Source of the DNA: Eubacteriales Family XIII. Incertae Sedis bacterium
GTDB taxonomy: Bacteria; Bacillota; Clostridia; Peptostreptococcales; Anaerovoracaceae
Assembly: GCA_031272745.1 (NCBI GenBank)
Contig: JAISTF010000083.1
Location: 1-6,436 of the forward strand
Length of the DNA stretch: 6,436 nt
Direction: 5' to 3'
The number at the start of each line of letters is the position of its first letter. Position 1 is the first letter of the stretch. Shown piece by piece: positions 1-4,672 of this stretch. The notes beneath the pieces are model-generated. The model was not told the origin of the DNA, did not search any database, and worked only from the letters and a program-made list of their open reading frames with translations. Made by a program: the position numbers and the translations under genes.

Positions 1-1560
1 ATTGCCGTCGGGGACGCGTTCCCGGTCGGGGCGCGCGGCGACGGGAGCCCGTCGTACATGCAGGGCGTGTACGCGACGGACGAGGAGGACAACAACGAGA
101 CGCTCTCCGCGGGCATCACGTACGAGGGCGCGGTGGACACCGCCGCGGAAGGCGCGTACAAGGTGACGTATTCCGTGACGGACAGCGACGACAACACGGA
201 GACGAAGAGCGGCATGGTGCTCGTCGGCGACGCGTGGGTCGTGGACGAGGGCGGCGAGTACGCCATCCGCGCGCACGGGTTCACGAAGCGGCTTGGACAG
301 GTGCGCGGCACGGAAGCGGAAGCGATTTCCTACGCGGACGCGGTCGCGATCGACTTGCGGCAGACGCTTGCGGGCGGGGCGAAAAACCCGACATTCGGCG
401 AGACGGTGGCAGTTGTCGTGAAGAACGACGGCGGTTACGGAGAGGTTGCGACGGGTGCGTATGACATCGTCTTCGCGGTGGCGGACAAGGATTCCGTGAC
501 GACGACGGCGCGGGCAGATGTCGTGACCGGCAGTCTGCCGAGTCTCCATGTGCCCGCTGTGAAGCAGATTTCCAAGGGCGCGGTGTTTGGCGACGCGCAG
601 ATTCGCGAAGGTGTGACCGCGGCGGACGAAGAAGACGGCGATTTGACCGGAAAGGTGACGTACAGCGGCACGGTTGCGCCGGGCGCGGAAGGCTTCTACG
701 TCGTCGCGTACACGGTGCTGGACAGCGACCGCAACGTCGCAACGGCAAGCGGTGTCGTCTTGGTCGGCGACGAATGGGTCGTCGGTGACGGCTATGCGAT
801 TCGCGCCTACGATTTCTCGCGGACGCTCGGCAAGGTGACGGGCACCGAAGAGGAGATGGTTACATCCGCGCGGGCCGAAGCGATCGGCATCGATCCGTCC
901 GTGCCGGAGACGTTCGGGAAGAGCGTGACCGTGGTGGTGAAGAGCGACGGCGGTTATTCGGCGAAAAAACTCGGCGTATACGGCATCACGCTTGCGGTGC
1001 AGGCGAAGATGAGCGAGACCAAGACGATCAAAGCGACGATCGCCACGGGCGACGCGCCGAAGCTGAACGTGCCGGATGTGAAACAGATTTCGGTAGGGGC
1101 CGTCTTCGGAGAGGCGGAGTATAGGAAGGACGTGAGCGCGTCGGATACGGAAGACGGCATCCTGACGGATCAGGTCACGCATGACTCGCCGGTCGACGCG
1201 CAGACGGAAGGCTGGTATCGGGTGAACTACTCGGTGACGGACAGCGACCGCAATACGGTGACACGCAGCAGCGTGGTGCTCGTCGGCGACGATTGGTTGG
1301 TGCGGGACGGCTTCGCAATCCGCGCGTATGATTTCACGAAACGCGTTGAGGAAATGCTCGGCACGGAGGATGAGATGATCGGTTCGGCGCGGGCGCAGGC
1401 GATCTGTGTGGATTCGTCCAACACGGCTTACGGCACGGCGGTCGGCGTGGTGGTCAAGAGCGACGGTGGTTATGCGGCGAAGAAGGCCGGTACGTACGGC
1501 ATCACATTCGCCGTCGTGACGGCGCCGATGGTGACGACCAAGGTCACGGCAACGGTGACG
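1..1560 (+). repeat. Tandem composite Ig-like protein modules, about 173 codons per unit
   Basis: Protein-level repeats inside the surface protein gene. The motif V-P-x-V-K-Q-I-S-x-G-A-V-F-G occurs from about base 547 and again from about 1066, an offset of 519 bases (173 codons). The window begins at the equivalent place of an earlier unit, which is about 189 codons because of small insertions such as one near codons 14-19. VVLVGD, YAIRAYDF, VVVKSDGGY and YGITFAV recur in order in each unit with variation. The copies have diverged at DNA level, so this is old duplication and not a recent array. More units probably lie upstream. Confidence 0.8.
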
Positions 1561-2166
1561 GAAGACCCGGTGGTCGTGGACCCGCCGGAGCCGATCACGA
1601 TCGTGAAGACCAAGACCAAGACGAAGACCAAGATCGTTCCGAAAGAGACCACGATCGTGCAGAATACGATCATCAGGGAAGTGACCGAACGCGTGATTGA
1701 GCGGCTGCGCGATGTCGTGCCGGAACCGATCAAAGAACTCCTGCCGGAGCCGACGCCGGTGGCGGCGCCCATCGAGCCCGAGATCATCGCGCCCGAGGAT
1801 ACGCCGGTCACCGTGCCGCAGACGCCCGCGCCGACCTGGGCGCTGAGCAACCTGCTCATGGCGCTCGTCGGACTCGTGTTCCTCTTCCTTGTGATGCGTC
1901 GCAAAGACGTCATCGAGGAAGCGGCCGAAGAGGCGAAGGTCAAGGCGCGGCGGTATGCGCTCGGCGTGTTCCTGACGGCGGCGGCAAACATCGTGTTCTT
2001 CGCCTGCACGGAGCCGATGCTGACCTACAAGATGGTCGTGGCGGACAGCTGGACGATCTGGAGCGCGATCATTCTCGCGGCAACGGTCATCCTGTCCCTG
2101 CTGACGGCAAAGACCGTGATGAACGACCGTGCGAAAGAGCACGATGAGGATTACGAAATTGCGTAG
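1..2166 (+). CDS. Large surface protein with repeated Ig-like modules and C-terminal membrane anchor (5' partial)
   Basis: The frame is open from base 1 and ends at TAG 2164-2166, leaving 721 visible residues; the ATG at 58 is inside a repeat, so the true start lies upstream. Three composite modules of about 170-190 residues are visible, beginning near residues 1, 182 and 355. Each has an Ig-like half (pattern A-D-x-E-D-G-x-L-T ... G-x-Y-x-V-x-Y-x-V-x-D-S-D-x-N, as in bacterial DUF5011/Cry22-type Ig domains) ending in VVLVGDxW. The second half contains YAIRAYDF, GTEDEM, ARAxAI and VVVKSDGGY. Residues about 525-612 form a stalk with (KT)4K, a charged possibly helical part and a proline-rich part. 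Hydrophobic segments follow near 613-632, 652-669 and 684-704, then an acidic tail. No LPXTG motif is seen. The inferred role is an extracellular adhesin-like or scaffold protein held by its membrane segments. Ligand and function are not recognisable. Confidence 0.8.
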   Translation: MAVGDAFPVGARGDGSPSYMQGVYATDEEDNNETLSAGITYEGAVDTAAEGAYKVTYSVTDSDDNTETKSGMVLVGDAWVVDEGGEYAIRAHGFTKRLGQVRGTEAEAISYADAVAIDLRQTLAGGAKNPTFGETVAVVVKNDGGYGEVATGAYDIVFAVADKDSVTTTARADVVTGSLPSLHVPAVKQISKGAVFGDAQIREGVTAADEEDGDLTGKVTYSGTVAPGAEGFYVVAYTVLDSDRNVATASGVVLVGDEWVVGDGYAIRAYDFSRTLGKVTGTEEEMVTSARAEAIGIDPSVPETFGKSVTVVVKSDGGYSAKKLGVYGITLAVQAKMSETKTIKATIATGDAPKLNVPDVKQISVGAVFGEAEYRKDVSASDTEDGILTDQVTHDSPVDAQTEGWYRVNYSVTDSDRNTVTRSSVVLVGDDWLVRDGFAIRAYDFTKRVEEMLGTEDEMIGSARAQAICVDSSNTAYGTAVGVVVKSDGGYAAKKAGTYGITFAVVTAPMVTTKVTATVTEDPVVVDPPEPITIVKTKTKTKTKIVPKETTIVQNTIIREVTERVIERLRDVVPEPIKELLPEPTPVAAPIEPEIIAPEDTPVTVPQTPAPTWALSNLLMALVGLVFLFLVMRRKDVIEEAAEEAKVKARRYALGVFLTAAANIVFFACTEPMLTYKMVVADSWTIWSAIILAATVILSLLTAKTVMNDRAKEHDEDYEIA
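1606..1632 (+). repeat. Hexanucleotide tandem repeat encoding (Lys-Thr)4-Lys
   Basis: AAGACC-type hexamers repeat four times plus a final AAG, with one ACG in place of ACC. They encode alternating lysine and threonine at the start of the stalk, just after the last Ig-like module. Hexamer changes would keep the reading frame, so length variation between strains is possible. Confidence 0.8.
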
Positions 2167-2185
2167 TCCTGCGTAAAACCGCGTA
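2161..2185 (+). repeat. Three GCGTA words at exact 10-bp spacing
   Basis: GCGTA occurs at 2161, 2171 and 2181, the first overlapping the TAG stop of the surface protein gene and the last two extended to GCGTAAA. The spacing is one helical turn. It could be a protein-binding site or chance; no known site is recognised. Confidence 0.5.
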
Positions 2186-2188
2186 AAC

Positions 2189-2230
2189 CCGTGTTGCGGA
2201 TCTGTCTCACTTACCCCTGACCGCACACGG
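2189..2230. repeat. Imperfect inverted repeat in the convergent intergenic region
   Basis: CCGTGTTGCGG at 2189-2199 pairs with CCGCACACGG at 2221-2230, leaving one bulged base and a 21-base loop. The loop is long for an intrinsic terminator and no T-run follows. It may assist the stronger hairpin just downstream. Confidence 0.4.
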
Positions 2231-2238
2231 ATTACGAT

Positions 2239-2267
2239 ACAGGCGCGCTCTCTCAGGGCGCGCCTGT
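2239..2267. terminator. Probable shared bidirectional terminator hairpin
   Basis: ACAGGCGCGC (2239-2248) and GCGCGCCTGT (2258-2267) form a perfect 10-bp stem around a 9-base loop; extra pairs inside the loop could lengthen it. It sits between the convergent ends of the surface protein gene (stop at 2166) and hypD (stop at 2287), where a terminator serving both is expected. The T-rich tail is weak on both strands (TCTATT on plus), so efficiency is uncertain. Confidence 0.6.
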
Positions 2268-2286
2268 CTATTGGATGGATTTGGAT

Positions 2287-3471
2287 TTATCCTCGATTCC
2301 GGAACCAGATGCCGCAGGCGCCTTCGGACGACACCATACAGGGGCCGACGGCCCGCGCGGGCGTGCAGCTCGCGCCGAACAGCGGACAGTCCGGCGGGTC
2401 GATGCGCCCGAGGATGACGTCCCCGCAGCGGCACCCCTGCGGGAGCGCCCCGTCGGCGTTTGGGATGACATCCTCTTTGCCGTTGGCGCCACCGCTCGAT
2501 CCGGTGAAATCGTAGGCAGCGCCGTCCTCTGCGCACCTATCCCGCAGGACATACCCCGATGCGGGAATCACCCCGAGTCCGCGCCAGACGGCATCCTGCC
2601 TTTCAAAATACCGCTCGATCAGCGCGAGCGCCTTCGGATTCCCTTCCTCGCGGACCGCTTCCGGATACAGGTTGCGCACCAACGGGGCTCTTTGCGACAA
2701 CCGCACGCATTCGTACACGGCTTCGAGAATATGCCGCGCTTCAAAGCCGGCGACGACGAACGGCTTGCCGTACCGCGCCGCAAGCGGCTCGTAAACGCGG
2801 CTGCCCGTGATGACGCTCACATGGCCGGGGCAGAGAAACGCGTCCACGCCCTCGCCGCTCGCGCAGATATGATCGATCGCCGCGAGCGCGGATTTCAGCG
2901 CGGTCAGCAGGCGGATGTTCCCCAGCCCACGCGCTTCCGCCTCTTCCATCAACAGCGCATAGGCGGGCGCGGTCGTCTCAAAGCCGACGGCCGCGACGAC
3001 GTAGCAGATCTCGGGGTGCGCTTCCGCAAGCGGCAGCGCGTCGAACGGCGCGTACACCATATGCACGCTTTCGCCCGCCCCGAGCGCATCCGACAGCGTG
3101 CGCCCCACACCGCCCGCGCATTCCGACCCAGCCTGATATTGTAGGGGCGGCATCCTGCCGCCCGCCGACCCCGGCACCTTCAGCATATCCCCAAAACTCA
3201 CAAGGCAATGCCCCGGCGTCGCGGCGATTTCCAGACAGGCATCGATATACGATGTCGGCGTCACGCAGACCGGACATCCCGGCCCCGACACGAGCCGGAT
3301 CTTCGGTGACAAAAACGAGCGGATGCCGCTTTTCATGATCGCGGCCGTATGCGTGCCGCAGACTTCCATGATCTTCAGCGGCGGCCCGTCATAACCCCGC
3401 AACAAAGAAACCATCTCCTCTGTGCGAAGGCCCGGGGCAGGAACAGAAGGATTGTTCGAATCAAAATCCAT
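2287..3471 (-). CDS. hypD: Hydrogenase maturation protein HypD
   Basis: HypD is the cytoplasmic Fe-S scaffold that, with HypC, carries the iron atom while HypE/HypF-derived cyanide and CO are added for the [NiFe]-hydrogenase active site. The 394 residues show the family signatures: MEVCGTHT (Cys38, His41), SGPGCPVCVTP (Cys66, Cys69), SFGDMLKVPG at 92-101, GFETTAPAYA, CPGHVSVITG, VVAGFEA, and a C-terminal cysteine set (Cys362, Cys369, Cys378, Cys386) ending in GPCMVSSEGAC, expected to hold the [4Fe-4S] cluster. All expected catalytic and cluster cysteines appear present. It starts 14 bp after hypC and has GAGGGG at 3482-3487 as ribosome site. Family members are usually about 360-375 residues; the excess is largely a palindromic repeat inserted after residue 102, which adds GGRMPPLQ and neighbouring residues between KVPGS and GRTLSDA. 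Since the insertion is in frame, the protein may still work. The usual hypE does not follow. Confidence 0.96.
   Translation of the reverse strand: MDFDSNNPSVPAPGLRTEEMVSLLRGYDGPPLKIMEVCGTHTAAIMKSGIRSFLSPKIRLVSGPGCPVCVTPTSYIDACLEIAATPGHCLVSFGDMLKVPGSAGGRMPPLQYQAGSECAGGVGRTLSDALGAGESVHMVYAPFDALPLAEAHPEICYVVAAVGFETTAPAYALLMEEAEARGLGNIRLLTALKSALAAIDHICASGEGVDAFLCPGHVSVITGSRVYEPLAARYGKPFVVAGFEARHILEAVYECVRLSQRAPLVRNLYPEAVREEGNPKALALIERYFERQDAVWRGLGVIPASGYVLRDRCAEDGAAYDFTGSSGGANGKEDVIPNADGALPQGCRCGDVILGRIDPPDCPLFGASCTPARAVGPCMVSSEGACGIWFRNRG
3140..3166. repeat. Solo copy of a coding palindromic (REP-like) element inside hypD
   Basis: On the plus strand, TGTAGGGGCGGC, five centre bases ATCCT, then GCCGCCCGCC. 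The core folds as GGGCGGCA-TCC-TGCCGCCC, an 8-bp stem with a 3-base loop. The same 12-base and 10-base arms occur at 5869-5895 with a different centre (22 of 27 bases identical). The 8-base word CCGCCCGC occurs at 3110-3117 and again at 3158-3165, an offset of 48 bases; this fits a 48-bp (16-codon) insertion bounded by a short duplication, but the GC-rich composition makes chance possible. Confidence 0.85.
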
Positions 3472-3481
3472 GGAAACAAAA

Positions 3482-3487
3482 CCCCTC
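3482..3487 (-). promoter_or_regulatory. hypD ribosome binding site overlapping the hypC stop
   Basis: Read on the minus strand, the hypC stop TGA runs straight into GGGG, giving GAGGGG with a 10-base spacer to the hypD ATG. This supports the chosen start and suggests translational coupling. Confidence 0.65.
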
Positions 3488-3692
3488 AGAGCAAGTCCTC
3501 GAAGACTTCCAGGATCGTGCGCGCCTTCGCCTCGTCCATCGCCTCGATCGCCATGCCTGCGTGCACGAGTACATAGTCGCCGACCTTCACGTCAACGACG
3601 CCGATGTTCACGTTCACGAGGTTCCCCCCGAAATCCACGCGGGCCGTCCGCCCGTCTATTTGTTCCACCCTGCCGGGATACGCAACGCACAT
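3486..3692 (-). CDS. hypC: Hydrogenase maturation chaperone HypC (HypC/HybG/HupF family)
   Basis: A 68-residue protein of normal family length. It opens with MCVAYPGRV, the invariant N-terminal Cys2 plus PG motif; once Met1 is removed, this cysteine helps hold iron in the HypC-HypD complex and contacts the hydrogenase large-subunit precursor. The middle (ARVDFGGNLVNVNIGVVDVKVGDYVLVHAGMAIEAM) matches the small beta-barrel of the family, with the typical VGDYVLVHAG stretch and a C-terminal helix. The N-terminal motif fixes the ATG at 3690-3692. It is the first gene of a two-gene operon with hypD, 14 bp apart. No good Shine-Dalgarno precedes the start; an extended -10 lies directly upstream. Confidence 0.96.
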   Translation of the reverse strand: MCVAYPGRVEQIDGRTARVDFGGNLVNVNIGVVDVKVGDYVLVHAGMAIEAMDEAKARTILEVFEDLL

Positions 3693-3698
3693 ACCCGT

Positions 3699-3707
3699 AG
3701 TATACCA
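3699..3707 (-). promoter_or_regulatory. Candidate extended -10 promoter for hypCD
   Basis: On the minus strand, TGGTATACT fits the extended -10 pattern TGnTATAAT with one mismatch. Transcription would begin about 7 bases downstream, at or next to the A of the hypC ATG (3692). No convincing -35 is present (GTGTTC at the expected place), which is compatible with an extended -10. With no clear ribosome site, a leaderless hypC message is possible. Confidence 0.45.
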
Positions 3708-3824
3708 TCTGTCCGCATCCCGAACACCGTGCCTGCCGTTCGTTTTTTCAAGGAAAGGAATCTATTCCGTCGGCGCGAATTAAGAATCCCGTAAGACTTT
3801 CGTCGGTTTGTTTGAAAGATGTGC

Positions 3825-3851
3825 GCCGTATGCTTGTATGCAGTGTACGGC
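3825..3851. repeat. Inverted repeat upstream of the response regulator
   Basis: GCCGTATGC at 3825-3833 pairs with GCA (3840-3842) and TACGGC (3846-3851), forming a 9-bp stem with a 6-base loop and a 3-base bulge. It lies across the expected -35 area of the candidate promoter at 3864-3872. It could be an operator, for instance for autoregulation. A T5 run begins 9 bases after the stem, too far for a standard terminator. Confidence 0.4.
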
Positions 3852-3863
3852 AGCTTCGGTTTT

Positions 3864-3872
3864 TGCGATAAT
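3864..3872 (+). promoter_or_regulatory. Candidate extended -10 promoter for the two-component operon
   Basis: TGCGATAAT fits an extended -10 (TGn plus GATAAT). The -35 position 17 bp upstream reads TGTACG, a poor match. Predicted transcription start is near 3879, giving a leader of about 50 bases before the TTG start at 3931. Assigned by motif only. Confidence 0.35.
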
Positions 3873-3915
3873 AACGGTAGGGCGTCGGGCGGTTGGATTC
3901 GACGCGGAAGTTTGC

Positions 3916-3923
3916 GGGAGGAG
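3916..3923 (+). promoter_or_regulatory. Ribosome binding site that decides a TTG start
   Basis: GGGAGGAG is a near-perfect Shine-Dalgarno. It lies 7 bases before TTG 3931 and 10 before TTG 3934, but 28 bases before the first in-frame ATG (3952), which has no site of its own. Confidence 0.65.
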
Positions 3924-3930
3924 TTTGGTT

Positions 3931-4656
3931 TTGTTGAACGGCGAAAACGGCATGGCAGGCGGCGGCGCGCTCATCCTCGTGGCGGACGACGACGTGGCGA
4001 TCGCGGACGCGATCGAAATCTACCTCGTCGGCGAAGGCTACCGCGTGGTGAAGGCGCACGACGGGCTTTCGGCCGTGGAGATCGCGCGCGGGCAGGACGT
4101 CGCCCTGATCATCATGGACGTGATGATGCCGGGGGTGGACGGCTTGCGCGCGACGAGGTCCGTGCGCGAGGCGAAGGACATCCCCATCCTCATGCTCTCC
4201 GCGAAGTCCGAGGACGCGGACAAGGTCTGCGGGCTCGGCATCGGCGCGGACGACTACGTGACCAAACCGTTCTCGCCCGTCGAACTGCTCGCGCGCGTGA
4301 AGGCATTGCTGCGCCGGGCGGGGATGGCGCAGACGGCGGCGGGTGCCGCGGGCATCTACCGCAGCGGCGGCCTCGAAGTCGACGCGGACGCCAAAGTCGT
4401 GCGCGTGGATGGCGAGGACGTGCGCGTGACGGCCACGGAGTTTCGCATCCTCGCCTTCCTCGCCGCGAACGCCGGCCGCGTCTATTCGACGGCGCAGCTC
4501 TACGAGGCGGTCTGGGACGAGCCCGCCTACAACCCCGAAAACACGGTTGCCGTACACATCCGCAGGATTCGGGAGAAGATCGAAATCGACCCGAAGAACC
4601 CGCGCTACCTGAAGGTGGTGTGGGGGATCGGGTACAAGATCGAGAAGCTCCCGTGA
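3931..4656 (+). CDS. OmpR/PhoB-family DNA-binding response regulator
   Basis: Cytoplasmic transcription factor activated by aspartate phosphorylation. With the TTG start at 3931 it has 241 residues, normal for the family. The receiver domain covers about 14-126: ILVADDD with acidic pair Asp19/Asp20, phospho-acceptor Asp63 in MDVMMPG, Ser90 in MLSAKS, and Lys112 in the TKPF switch motif. All key residues are present. A short linker leads to a winged-helix domain at about 145-241, with VTATEFRIL, a recognition-helix region NTVAVHIRRIREKIE and the wing motif VVWGIGYKIE. The start was chosen from the strong ribosome site; ATG 3952, giving 234 residues, is the alternative. The sensor gene follows 16 bp later with its own strong ribosome site, so the two form a two-component operon. 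The signal and target genes cannot be deduced; the divergent hypCD operon is one possible target. Confidence 0.93.
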   Translation: MLNGENGMAGGGALILVADDDVAIADAIEIYLVGEGYRVVKAHDGLSAVEIARGQDVALIIMDVMMPGVDGLRATRSVREAKDIPILMLSAKSEDADKVCGLGIGADDYVTKPFSPVELLARVKALLRRAGMAQTAAGAAGIYRSGGLEVDADAKVVRVDGEDVRVTATEFRILAFLAANAGRVYSTAQLYEAVWDEPAYNPENTVAVHIRRIREKIEIDPKNPRYLKVVWGIGYKIEKLP

Positions 4657-4660
4657 ACGA

Positions 4661-4666
4661 GGGAGG
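4661..4666 (+). promoter_or_regulatory. Ribosome binding site of the sensor gene
   Basis: GGGAGG lies 6 bases before ATG 4673 and just after the response regulator stop at 4654-4656. It fixes the start of the long open frame that runs off the window. Confidence 0.75.
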
Positions 4667-4672
4667 TACGAA

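Larger units (their letters stand above)
3693..3930. other. Divergent intergenic region between hypC and the response regulator gene
   Basis: This 238-bp region separates divergently transcribed operons and is more AT-rich than its surroundings. Besides the promoters and hairpin listed separately, it holds a small palindrome GGAAT-CT-ATTCC at 3757-3768, a 5-bp inverted repeat CTTTC (3797-3801) / GAAAG (3814-3818), and two similar words TTCCGTCGG (3766-3774) and TTTCGTCGG (3798-3806) 32 bp apart. Any could be regulator binding sites; none matches a site I can name. The regulator frame is open upstream to TTG 3808, but that part has no family similarity and is best read as leader. Confidence 0.5.

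Noticed and set aside
2275..3144. A 289-codon plus-strand open frame over hypD
   Set aside because: Arginine-rich antisense shadow of hypD, whose conserved motifs establish the minus strand as coding.
2287..3471. hypD as a pseudogene because of the inserted repeat
   Set aside because: The insertion is in frame, and all signature motifs and C-terminal cysteines remain, so inactivation is not supported.
3808..3930. N-terminal extension of the response regulator from TTG 3808
   Set aside because: The residues before the receiver domain do not resemble the family, and the strong ribosome site at 3916-3923 points to TTG 3931.
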